Shown: piece by piece, positions 15,607-22,865 of the stretch
How the letters are laid out: each line of letters begins with the position of its first letter
Numbering within the stretch: the stretch's first letter is position 1
Origin: Methylobacterium soli
GTDB lineage: Bacteria > Pseudomonadota > Alphaproteobacteria > Rhizobiales > Beijerinckiaceae
DNA: 37,953 nucleotides
Assembly: GCF_008806385.1 (NCBI RefSeq)
Contig: NZ_VZZK01000046.1
Span: 1-37,953, forward strand
Direction: 5' to 3'
The notes under the pieces: generated by a model
Seen by the model: the letters and a program-made list of their open reading frames with translations, nothing else
Told to the model about the DNA's origin: nothing
Database searches by the model: none
Position numbers and translations under genes: made by a program

Positions 15607-16716
15607 TCAGGCAACGCTATAGTCGAGCAGGATGCCGTTTTGCAATTGGGCATCGGTCTGGTTGTGGTTCTCCACGCTCTCGGAGAACCCGGTGAGAACC
15701 GTGGCGCGATCCTGGGCATGGGTCGCGAGCTGGTTGGTCCAGTAGGCAAAGCCGCCGGCATCCGGCGCTCGGTGCAGCGTGTTGGCGTACAGAGCTGTGA
15801 CGTAGCTCTGGTCGGAGAGGTTGGCGCCATACTTCTGCTGAAACTCGGTCGAGTTCAGGAAGATCTGCGCGTCGTCGTGGAGGCTCAGGCCCGAGTCGAG
15901 CGAGCTGACATGGAACTTCAGGCCGCCGGCATCCGGGGCGCGGTCAAGAGCGGCCTGGTAAAGGCGGAAACCCTGACCGGCGTTGCCGTTGAAGTCGAGG
16001 GCCAGCGCCTTGCTGTCGGAGAAGCCGATGCGCTCGACCTGCATCAGGTAGTCGATCTCCCCGGTACTCTTGTTTTGAAGAGCCAGCACCCCGTTCTGCG
16101 AAGCGGCATTGTAGGAGCTGATGGGGCCACTCACCAGGAACGAGTCGAGGCCGGCCCCGCCATCGACCATGTCATTGCCGCCGTTGCCGACGATCACGTC
16201 GCGGCCGCCCAGGCCCTTGATCGTGTCATTGCCGTTCGTGCCATCGAGCCTGTCGGCCCCTTCCGTGCCCGTGATCACCTGACCAGGGGTACCCGGATTG
16301 ATAGGAACCGTGCCACCTCCACCGCCCGTGCCCCCGCCTGCTCCGCCGGTGAGCACTCCAGTAAGAGTGCCGACGGTGCCCAGAAGGGCGTCGACAGTGT
16401 CGGGAATCAGGCCGCCGCCGTTTCCGCTCGTCCCGCCACCCAGGAGGCCGCCTAGCAGGCCACCGTTCCCGCCGGTAAGCCCGGTGCCCAGATCGATCCC
16501 GAGATCAATCACGGGCGAGGTCGGCGTAGCAGCTGTGGTTCCGACAGTGCCGTCGATCGCGATGACGGAGGTTGTGCCGCCGGCGCCGATACCGATGTTG
16601 GCGAGGCTCCCGAGATCTAGATTGAGAATGGTGCCGTTGTTCGACGTGCCATTACCGAGAAGACCGTTGAGAGTGTTGTCAACTGTCCCCAAAAGACCAC
16701 CGAGAAGAGATGCCAT
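15607..16716 (-). CDS. RTX/DUF4214 secreted protein
   Basis: A protein of 369 aa, and a probable type I secretion substrate. Residues 1-140 are Gly/Leu/Thr-rich, low complexity (GGNGGLLGGLLGGGTSGNGG). Residues about 150-195 hold hemolysin-type calcium-binding nonapeptides (GTEGADRLDG, GNDTIKGLGGRDVI, GGAGLDSF). The C-terminal half has two DUF4214 repeats (YQAALDRAPDAGGLKFHV and YANTLHRAPDAGGFAYWTN), and it ends ILLDYSVA. There is no Sec signal peptide. AAAGGA seven bases upstream supports the ATG at 16716. Downstream, the hairpin at 15531-15560 followed by TTTTT on this strand is a good terminator. Confidence 0.85.
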   Translation of the reverse strand: MASLLGGLLGTVDNTLNGLLGNGTSNNGTILNLDLGSLANIGIGAGGTTSVIAIDGTVGTTAATPTSPVIDLGIDLGTGLTGGNGGLLGGLLGGGTSGNGGGLIPDTVDALLGTVGTLTGVLTGGAGGGTGGGGGTVPINPGTPGQVITGTEGADRLDGTNGNDTIKGLGGRDVIVGNGGNDMVDGGAGLDSFLVSGPISSYNAASQNGVLALQNKSTGEIDYLMQVERIGFSDSKALALDFNGNAGQGFRLYQAALDRAPDAGGLKFHVSSLDSGLSLHDDAQIFLNSTEFQQKYGANLSDQSYVTALYANTLHRAPDAGGFAYWTNQLATHAQDRATVLTGFSESVENHNQTDAQLQNGILLDYSVA

Positions 16717-16919
16717 GACACGATCCTTTTGCTAAAGTTTTAGCGGTGCTACCTCGCTCAGCTATATTGGAGAGGGGAATTGGTTTCGCGAAACCCGCGA
16801 ATTTGGAAAGATCCTTTCCGGGCGGCATGTTGGGAAAACCGCCCTTGACACCCTACAAATGCCGGCGGTCTGCCCTACAGCGCAGAATGCCCGCTGAGTC
16901 CTACCCCGCGACCAAAAGT

Positions 16920-17250
16920 GAAAAGCCCCGCGAGCCGTTAGGCTGCGGGGCTAAGTGAGCTTCGTACACTGTGCGAGGGTTAGATCCCGTGCGAAGCCTG
17001 CCGGCTGTGTCAGACCGGCTCGTCAGTTTCACGCCGGCTGACGGTGAGAGCTATCTCCGATCTCCGAAAACTGTTTCCCGGAGCGCATCGAAAAGCCTGC
17101 CGCGGCGAACCGGACGGGCTGCGTAGCTGTCGTGGAGGGTGGCCCCGCCAGCCATGTGGGGGGCTGGCCAGCGGGTCCGTGCCGGGAGTCAAAGCCGACG
17201 ACGGCACAATCTAATCGGGCGCGATATTCCGCCTTCGCAAATGTGAAGTT
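16920..17250 (-). repeat. Two further double-hairpin repeat units
   Basis: The first unit has hairpin 1 at 16925-16950 and a second stem CGTCAG/CTGACG at 17021-17043. The second unit starts near 17092 (AAAAGCCTGCC) and has hairpin 2 from GGCCCCGCCAGCC (17141) to GGCTGGCCAGCGGGTCC. It shares GTGCCGGGAGTCAAAGCCGAC and TTCGGAACGCAC with the array unit near 15270-15350. The orientation is the same as in the main array, with a spacing of about 170 bp. Confidence 0.6.
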
Positions 17251-17385
17251 CGGAACGCACTTGGCATCACGCAATACTGCGTAGTTCACCACCGGAAGAG
17301 ATCGGACGACAGATACATTTGTAATAACGGGTACGCACAAAAACGTGCGTCAGTTCGGTTACTGACGAACAGTGTGGGGTCTCTC

Positions 17386-17601
17386 ATGAACTCTGATATG
17401 AGAAAGTTTTTGGAAGCACTGGCAGGGCACGAAGGACCTATTGCGGTTCGCTCCCTCGGAATTGGCTGCACGGTTCGACAGGGGATAGCACGTCAGGATG
17501 CGCGCCGCCTTGGATATGCAATCTTCCAGGCCGGGTGCTGGACCATCACGACACTCGGAAGGATGGCACTTCTGGGCATCGCGGGCAGACGAGCGGCATA
17601 A
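17386..17601 (+). CDS. Hypothetical protein, 71 aa
   Basis: The protein starts MNSDMRKFLEALAGHEGPIA and includes GIGCTVRQGIARQDARRLGY and a C-terminal hydrophobic stretch, TLGRMALLGIAGRRAA. The central part looks like a compact winged-helix-type small protein, but I cannot assign a family. The upstream GTG at 17374 is an alternative start. The stop is directly followed by a repeat hairpin (17605). Confidence 0.5.
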   Translation: MNSDMRKFLEALAGHEGPIAVRSLGIGCTVRQGIARQDARRLGYAIFQAGCWTITTLGRMALLGIAGRRAA

Positions 17602-17602
17602 G

Positions 17603-17634
17603 AAAAGCCCGCCACGGAAAACCGGGCGGGCTGA
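17603..17634 (-). terminator. Repeat hairpin 1, terminator for the small membrane ORF and lysin operon
   Basis: AGCCCGCC pairs with GGCGGGCT across a loop of about 11 bases, preceded on the plus strand by AAAA. On the minus strand it reads as a stem followed by TTTTC, 46 bases after the stop of the 30-aa ORF. Confidence 0.6.
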
Positions 17635-17679
17635 AGTTGAACTTGCCTTCCAGGAACAACGGGCCGAACAGCGCCCGGT

Positions 17680-17772
17680 TCAACCCCACCGATCCCGCAC
17701 CGCCGCCGCGACCGCGAGGCCGATGAGGATGCCGGCGAGGAGCGCCATGGCGAGGTGGCTTGAGGTGATCAT
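17680..17772 (-). CDS. Tiny membrane protein, 30 aa, coupled to the endolysin gene
   Basis: The ORF starts MITSSHLAMALLAGILIGLA and ends AAAVRDRWG. It is a single membrane helix with a short basic/aromatic tail. Its ATG overlaps the endolysin stop by four bases (ATGA at 17769-17772), which strongly suggests coupled translation. A decayed copy with the same VRDR ending exists at 13639-13690, so the sequence has been duplicated together with its hairpin. The role is unknown; as the last gene of a lysis-like cassette it could be a spanin-like or regulatory small membrane protein, but this is only suggestive. Confidence 0.55.
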   Translation of the reverse strand: MITSSHLAMALLAGILIGLAVAAAVRDRWG

Positions 17773-18824
17773 TGCTCACTCATCCGGCGCGGCAGGATCT
17801 CGAATTCGAGCGGCGGCAGCACGCTGACGATCGACCAGCCCATCGCTCGCTGAAGCGGGTTGCAGTCGTAGGCCAGCACGCCGTAGAGCCGCCCGCGCCC
17901 GGGCATGGCGTCGAGGGGGATGAATGGACCGATCGTCTCCTCCTCACGGCCCATCTCGCCGTAGGCGTCGAAGCGCTCGGCCTCGTAGTCGAGGCGCCGG
18001 CCGCCACCGTCGATCATCCACCAGCGACGCGTTAGCTCGCACTGGCGGTCACGCTGGCGGATGCCGTGGATCAGGATGCGCTCGCCGACATGCACCTGCC
18101 GGTTCGGGTTGCCGACCATGTAGTAGCCGAGGTCGCGCAGGCGCTTCTGGATCGCCTCCACCTCGTAGCGGGCCAAGCTCTGCTCGGCCCAGTTGCTGGG
18201 TGCCACGGACATGCGATCGCTCTTCGGTTTGGCGGGGGTAGTAGGCGCCGGAGCGGGCGCTGCGGTGACGCCGAGTTCGGCCTTCGCCCGCTTCAGCGCC
18301 GCCTTGCGGTCGGCCAGCCCGTTCGTGCCGCCGTTGATCTTCTTCGCGACCGCGACAACGTCATCGGCATCGGCCAACGCGTTCAGCCCGCGCGTGTCCC
18401 AGAACCAGAATGCCGCCATCAGCGCCCAGGGAAACTCCGCGAGCTTCTCGGGCTCGGCCTCGAAGTCGAGCGCCTCCGGGTAGCGGCGCTGGATCCAGGC
18501 GGTGAAGGCGCGGTAGTTGTCCCGGCCGGTGATTTGGTTGGGGCCGCGCCCGCGGTAGCGGCTGCCGTCGCCGGGCTGCGTGTTGCCGAGGTCCTTCCGG
18601 CCCTCGTAGCGCTTCTGCGCCGCGGTCGGCCCCCAGATCTCCCGGACGTACTTGAAGCCGGCGCTCTCGTGCGCGAGCTGCGCGAAGAAGTGCGCCTGCC
18701 GCAGGGGTGTCGTCAGCCCGAAGGCCGCGGCCAGCGGGTTGAAGCTCTCCGCGATCTTGGCGGCGAACGGCGCGGTGCCGCCCGCGATCGCGCGCAGCTG
18801 CGCGGCCGTGATGGTCCCGGTCAT
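17769..18824 (-). CDS. GH19 chitinase-like endolysin fused to an unrelated C-terminal domain
   Basis: A protein of 351 aa. Residues about 1-190 match glycoside hydrolase 19-type endolysins that cut peptidoglycan (RQAHFFAQLAHESAGFKYV with the catalytic-type Glu, then YRGRGPNQITGRDNY). A Pro/Ala linker and the beginning of a peptidoglycan-binding repeat (EVEAIQKRLRDLGYYMVGNP) follow. That repeat is cut short and continues into a different domain of about 105 residues (RILIHGIRQRDRQCE, ETIGPFIPLDAMPG, AYDCNPLQR). There is no signal peptide, as in phage lysins that need a holin. Small hydrophobic ORFs flank it on the same strand. Confidence 0.75.
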   Translation of the reverse strand: MTGTITAAQLRAIAGGTAPFAAKIAESFNPLAAAFGLTTPLRQAHFFAQLAHESAGFKYVREIWGPTAAQKRYEGRKDLGNTQPGDGSRYRGRGPNQITGRDNYRAFTAWIQRRYPEALDFEAEPEKLAEFPWALMAAFWFWDTRGLNALADADDVVAVAKKINGGTNGLADRKAALKRAKAELGVTAAPAPAPTTPAKPKSDRMSVAPSNWAEQSLARYEVEAIQKRLRDLGYYMVGNPNRQVHVGERILIHGIRQRDRQCELTRRWWMIDGGGRRLDYEAERFDAYGEMGREEETIGPFIPLDAMPGRGRLYGVLAYDCNPLQRAMGWSIVSVLPPLEFEILPRRMSEQ

Positions 18825-18874
18825 CAGGTTCTCGCAATATCAGAAGGTGCGCGGCGACCGGCCGGCTCGGGTGT

Positions 18875-19060
18875 TCAGAAGTCGCCGAGCGCCGTGGCAA
18901 GCGTCAGAGCCACCGCAGTGAGCGCGAAGCACACGCCGAAAAGTATTGCGAGGTCGCCGGCTGTTCTCTCGGCGTTCGATTGGCCGCGCTCGCCGAGAAT
19001 GGCGCCCCAGACGAGCAGGAGGGCCGCGAAACCTGCAAAGAGGGCGGCCGGGATCAGCAT
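18875..19060 (-). CDS. Small two-helix membrane protein, 61 aa, holin-like
   Basis: The protein reads MLIPAALFAGFAALLLVWGA as its first helix, then a charged loop (ILGERGQSNAERTAGD), then a second helix (LAILFGVCFALTAVALTLAT), and ends ALGDF. The size, two membrane segments and position directly upstream of an endolysin on the same strand fit a holin, although holins share no sequence motif. The start at 19060 excludes a long non-hydrophobic upstream extension of the frame. No strong ribosome binding site is visible, which lowers the confidence. Confidence 0.55.
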   Translation of the reverse strand: MLIPAALFAGFAALLLVWGAILGERGQSNAERTAGDLAILFGVCFALTAVALTLATALGDF

Positions 19061-19154
19061 AGGGCAACCGCCGAGCGAACGCAGGATTATGCGCCCTGCG
19101 ACGCCCGTTTGACTATGTGTCGCGCCACTCTCCGACCCCTGAGCGGTGCGACAG

Positions 19155-19193
19155 GCGGGCCGGTCGTTTGCCAACCGATCGCGGCCGGCCCGC
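19155..19193. repeat. Strong GC-rich inverted repeat between two small membrane ORFs
   Basis: GCGGGCCGG (19155-19163) pairs perfectly with CCGGCCCGC (19185-19193). Each arm has GGTGCGAC outside it as a direct repeat. It lies within the minus-strand cassette, between the 37-aa and 61-aa ORFs, and might attenuate transcription. Confidence 0.45.
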
Positions 19194-19212
19194 TGCCTCT
19201 GAGGTGCGACGC

Positions 19213-19326
19213 TCAGCCCGGCAAGCTCAGCCACATCACGGCAGCGGCGATCAGGAGCACCGTGCCGGCCGTGAGGGCATGGGTGATCAGCTCGCGGCGG
19301 CGCGCGGTTTCGAGGTCGTGAGGCAT
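19213..19326 (-). CDS. Tiny membrane protein, 37 aa
   Basis: The ORF starts MPHDLETARRRELITHAL, then has one membrane helix (TAGTVLLIAAAVMWLSL) and ends PG. The charged N-terminus of about 15 residues followed by a single helix is a common small membrane protein layout. GGTGAG lies about eight bases before the ATG. It is the first of a run of minus-strand small membrane genes leading to the endolysin. The family is unknown. Confidence 0.45.
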   Translation of the reverse strand: MPHDLETARRRELITHALTAGTVLLIAAAVMWLSLPG

Positions 19327-19395
19327 GAGAATTACTCACCCTACGGGCGCGGATCGCACATGCTAGGTTCGCTTTACCGATGGGGGAAGCGAACG

Positions 19396-19665
19396 ATGAC
19401 AGCGCTGGAGACCCTGTGCTCGGAACTGACGGCGACCGTTCATTCGGATCTCGCCGTGGCTCATCCCAGCAGCCTGGAAGAGTTGCGGCAGATAGCGCTG
19501 GCCTCCGCGTTATCGCTGGCACCTCAGATGGCACCCTTCATCGAGATCAAGCTCAGTCCCTTTGAGCCGCAGACAGTGACGGTGGGCATCACGTGGTACG
19601 CACCGTCGAAAGATTGGCAGCCCCAGCCGCCGGGGCGCCCTGCGGCGGGAAGGCCAGCGGCGTGA
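19396..19665 (+). CDS. Hypothetical protein, 89 aa
   Basis: A soluble protein starting MTALETLCSELTATVHSDLA, with a central APFIEIKLSPFEPQTVTVGI strand region and a Pro/Gly/Ala-rich tail (PGRPAAGRPAA). GGGGAAG seven bases before the ATG at 19396 is a good ribosome binding site and fixes the start; the frame is open further upstream but without support. I do not recognise the family. It is divergent from the minus-strand membrane ORF at 19213-19326. Confidence 0.6.
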   Translation: MTALETLCSELTATVHSDLAVAHPSSLEELRQIALASALSLAPQMAPFIEIKLSPFEPQTVTVGITWYAPSKDWQPQPPGRPAAGRPAA

Positions 19666-19842
19666 ACGTGGCTCGCATGAGAGAGCCTTCGGCACACCCG
19701 AGAGACCAGCGATACTGGCGGAGACGTAGGTGGTTAGGCATCCGCAGGAGTGCGGCGGATCCCTAAGCCGGGCCCGCGAATTGTATGGCCGGCGACAAAA
19801 GGCGTGGACGCCGATGTTGGGCTCGTCGCTGGAGGGACCGCT

Positions 19843-20142
19843 ATGCGCTCTGTTGTGGCCGTGCTTGGATTGCTGTGGGCTGCCACCTCAGCCGCCGAGG
19901 CTAAGACGCAGCCCAAGCCAGCGACCGTTTCGACGCAGTCAGGTCAGCCCGAATCGATCCAGCAGCAGATTGAGCGGAAGTCAGAGCGGGCGCTTAAGGA
20001 AGCGCAGGAGCAGGAAGCGCGTTTCGATGCAGCTGTGCGCAAGGCCACGAACTCGATCTGCTCTGGCTGCGGCGGAATTGCAGAGCCTTCGCTGAGCCGC
20101 GACCGTGCCGGACGTTTGGCAGGGCGAGCTGGTTCTGAGTGA
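19843..20142 (+). CDS. Small secreted hypothetical protein, 99 aa
   Basis: The N-terminus MRSVVAVLGLLWAATSAAEA is a Sec signal peptide with an AEA cleavage site. The mature part is Gln/Glu/Lys-rich and helical (ESIQQQIERKSERALKEAQE), then contains a CSGCGG cysteine pair near the C-terminus. GGAGGGA five bases before the ATG at 19843 makes this start clear, although the frame is open upstream. It is a possible periplasmic protein of unknown role. Confidence 0.65.
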   Translation: MRSVVAVLGLLWAATSAAEAKTQPKPATVSTQSGQPESIQQQIERKSERALKEAQEQEARFDAAVRKATNSICSGCGGIAEPSLSRDRAGRLAGRAGSE

Positions 20143-20397
20143 CTGCCCACAGTCGAGTGGCCAACCGCCAGCGACAGTCGGAAACCATAATCGCGCGGGC
20201 GTGATTGGCCGAACTTAGCCAGTGGGCATACCCAAGATGCGGGGCCGCATTAGCTTCCTCGCGGTACCCGAACCCCTCCCACTCACGGGCCCACTCCGTT
20301 GGTCGCCATTTTTCGTTGGGCGAGGAATAGGTTGTGAACTTTGTTGACGTGGTAGCCCGCAGCGTCGCTCTGGCGGCCTGCGTCGCCGAAGCCCTGT

Positions 20398-20562
20398 ATG
20401 GTTCGGCCGAGCCGACGGTGTGCCTCAGCGCTGATTCGTCGAAGCAGTGGCGCGGACGGTCGCGCAGGCCTCGTCGAACTCGAACCCGAGACAGAACAAC
20501 GTATTATTGCCGAAATTGGCTATGGCCCTAAGCATCCCTGTGGTAGTAAAAGAACCTCATAG
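20398..20562 (+). CDS. Possible small protein, 54 aa
   Basis: A short frame starting MVRPSRRCASALIRRSSGAD and containing LVELEPETEQRIIAEIGYGP before KHPCGSKRTS at its end. The second half looks like real protein. A different frame upstream (from 20334) also looks coding until about 20440, so this may be the end of a frameshifted gene. The family is unknown. Confidence 0.3.
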   Translation: MVRPSRRCASALIRRSSGADGRAGLVELEPETEQRIIAEIGYGPKHPCGSKRTS

Positions 20563-20857
20563 CTAGTCATTTAGCCTGAATCTCGATTCTCAGGTTGCTG
20601 TAGATCAGTATTTTGTAGAGTTCATCGCGCAATTTATCGGATCGGAGGGCTAGCCAGGGTGCCCCGCGCCCAGAGCTTTGGGGGTTATCCAAGAACCGCT
20701 GCCGCAGCGGATGACGTCGGGATCCCGTGCCGGCACATCGCATCCGCCCACTCTTCGATCATGCCATGCTGTCAATGCCTCAAGCCAGCTTCAGCACTAT
20801 GCACGCGCGGCCGATGCGTGCGACGATGGGCCCTCACTCGGATAATGGACAACACGG

Positions 20858-21238
20858 ATGAGCGACCACAACAGGCTGGGAGCGATCACGATTGAGGCGA
20901 CTCCTGATGGCGCGATCGCCCTCCGGGTTAGCCGGCCCCTTGGCCCAGACGCCGTGCTGCCGCTCACACGCGATGCGGCAATTGGCATTGCACAGAGAAT
21001 CTTAGAAGTTGCGACCGCCCTTGCAGGGGAGGCCGGACAGAATGGACCGACTTTTGCCGTGAATCGATGGATCGCCGGACGCCATCCTTTGACGAAAGAT
21101 CCGCTCGTTCAGCTGACAGCGGGGGGCAACATCAACTTCCAATTTATGTTCCCCGTTCAAACCGCGGCGGAACTCGGCCATAAACTCCTTGAGCTAGGGT
21201 CTACGCCTGACCGATCTGCATTGGGTAAACCGAACTGA
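20858..21238 (+). CDS. Hypothetical protein, 126 aa
   Basis: A soluble protein with N-terminal strands (LGAITIEATPDGAIALRV), a helix (DAAIGIAQRILEVATALAGE), and a C-terminal part (QLTAGGNINFQFMFPVQTAAE) ending SALGKPN. There is no signal or membrane segment and no recognised family. Codon use is typical of the GC-rich host. It is convergent with the secretion operon; its stop lies about 115 bp from the end of the HlyD gene. Confidence 0.6.
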   Translation: MSDHNRLGAITIEATPDGAIALRVSRPLGPDAVLPLTRDAAIGIAQRILEVATALAGEAGQNGPTFAVNRWIAGRHPLTKDPLVQLTAGGNINFQFMFPVQTAAELGHKLLELGSTPDRSALGKPN

Positions 21239-21326
21239 GTCAAAACAGATTAGCCGTCCAAGAATAAGGTTTAAGATAGGCAGCAACTAGTCGAGACATC
21301 AAACCGTCAGACGGCTGCGGGAGTTG

Positions 21327-21348
21327 AAGAAAGCTTCATTTTGTGAAG
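21327..21348 (-). terminator. Weak terminator after the secretion operon
   Basis: On the minus strand, CTTCA and TGAAG form a short stem around CAAAA, followed by CTTTCTTC. It starts eight bases after the HlyD stop. The stem is short, so this is tentative. Confidence 0.35.
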
Positions 21349-21355
21349 AGGCGCT

Positions 21356-22861
21356 TCAGTCCTTGTCTTTCATGGCGCGTCGTGTTGCTCTAGCAAGTGG
21401 CGCCACGAGGTATTGCAGCAGTGTGCGCGAGCCTGTTGCGATGTAAACCTCGGAGGGCATGCCAGCGACGAGCTTGGTTCGGATATCTTCTGGCACTGTC
21501 GCGTGATCAACTCTAACCTCTCCAGCAAAAAATGCATCGCCTTTCTCATCCTTGACTTGATCCCTTGATACGCTCTTCAGCTCGCCCAGCATAACAGGAA
21601 TGGTTTTGGTGTGAAATGACGGAAACGTAACTTCAGACTCTAGTCCGGGGGCAACCGCATCGGCGTCGATAGGCGAGATCTTGACACGGATCACCAGCTC
21701 TTCATCAAGGGGAGCAATGTCCAGAACGCTGTCGCCGGGCCGAATCACGCCGCCTGGCGTGAAGAACTTCATGCCCTGAACTGTACCCGCCTGTGGCGCT
21801 CGGATCGTCGTTCGTTTCAGTTGATCCTCAGCCACGAACAGGCGCTCATTGACCTCTCCGAGTTGGCGCCGAGCATCGACAATGTCGTTGGCCACCGTCT
21901 GCTGAAATTGCTGCTGCGCTTGCCACTTCTCGGCGCGAATGCCGAGGAGGCCTTGTTCGCTGCGTGCGATATCGCTCTCGGTACGTCCGACAGCACCCTC
22001 AAGACGGCTTTTTTCGCGCTCGAGGGCCTTGAGGCGTGAGAGCGCGACGAGGTTTTTGGCGTAGAGGGAGCGCACGCCAACAAGCTCCGCATCGATGTGC
22101 CCGGCCTGCTGCACATTCGCCTCGCGATCGGCACGAAGGCCTTCGATCTGCCGCTGCGTTTCCAGCGCTTTCGAAGACAGAATGGCGATCTGGGACTGGA
22201 GCGTTGCTCGCCGCTGCTGGAAGTTCGCTCGCTCGTCGTCAATTGCGCGTTTCACGACGAGGTTCTCCGACTGCTTGAGAACCTCGTCGGGGAAGGATAG
22301 CTGCGACGCATCAGTTCGCTCCGCCACAAGGCGCGCCTCGCGCGCCACGAGGGCAGCCCGCTGATTGATCAGGAGCTCCAGGTTGGTGCGAGCTTGAGTC
22401 TGGTCGAGTTGGTAGAGGATCTGGCCCAGTTGGACGCTGTCGCCATCGCGTACCTTGATGTCCTGGATGATCCCACCCTCGAGATGCTGAATGGTTTTGC
22501 GGCTGGACTCAGCGGAAACGACTCCTTGCGCGACGACGGCGCTCGTGAGCTGAGCGACCGATGACCAGCCCCCAAGGCCGATGAACGCGAAGGCGACAAT
22601 CGCGTAGCCCGTCCATGAGGCTGCGCGCCAGTTGCTGGATACGGCCGGAGCATCAAGGGCGCGGCCGGCATCGACCTGGTCTTGCTCCCGCAGACCTGAG
22701 GTATCGGTCGCCGCAGAAGCCGCTGCCGTTGAGATCGGCGTCTCGGACGAGGCGACCAGCGCCCGCGTGCTGCGTCCCCGTCCCGTCACCCAGGCGGATG
22801 AGAGATGCCAAAGACGTTTGAGCCGGCTCGGGCTGTCGTTGGAAGAGGGCAGACGGTCCAT
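21356..22861 (-). CDS. HlyD-family type I secretion periplasmic adaptor
   Basis: A membrane fusion protein of 501 aa linking the inner-membrane ABC exporter to an outer-membrane channel. It has a long cytoplasmic N-terminus of about 80 residues, one membrane helix (about 84-103, GYAIVAFAFIGLGGW), and a lipoyl half (IQHLEGGIIQDIKVRDGDSV). A long coiled-coil hairpin follows, then the second lipoyl half (TTIRAPQAGTVQGMKFFTPG) and the C-terminal family signature LVAGMPSEVYIATGSRT. The ATG at 22861 lies four bases after the ABC gene stop; a GTG at 22876 would overlap it. It is the last gene of the operon. No TolC gene is nearby. Confidence 0.92.
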   Translation of the reverse strand: MDRLPSSNDSPSRLKRLWHLSSAWVTGRGRSTRALVASSETPISTAAASAATDTSGLREQDQVDAGRALDAPAVSSNWRAASWTGYAIVAFAFIGLGGWSSVAQLTSAVVAQGVVSAESSRKTIQHLEGGIIQDIKVRDGDSVQLGQILYQLDQTQARTNLELLINQRAALVAREARLVAERTDASQLSFPDEVLKQSENLVVKRAIDDERANFQQRRATLQSQIAILSSKALETQRQIEGLRADREANVQQAGHIDAELVGVRSLYAKNLVALSRLKALEREKSRLEGAVGRTESDIARSEQGLLGIRAEKWQAQQQFQQTVANDIVDARRQLGEVNERLFVAEDQLKRTTIRAPQAGTVQGMKFFTPGGVIRPGDSVLDIAPLDEELVIRVKISPIDADAVAPGLESEVTFPSFHTKTIPVMLGELKSVSRDQVKDEKGDAFFAGEVRVDHATVPEDIRTKLVAGMPSEVYIATGSRTLLQYLVAPLARATRRAMKDKD

Positions 22862-22865
22862 GGTC

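Noticed and set aside
15499..16455. A 318-aa plus-strand frame opposite the RTX gene at 15607
   Set aside because: The minus strand has RTX nonapeptides and DUF4214 repeats; the plus frame begins in repeat hairpins and has no domain.
18066..19112. A 348-aa plus-strand frame opposite the endolysin
   Set aside because: It is Arg/Ala/Gly-rich without motifs; the minus strand encodes a recognisable GH19-like enzyme.
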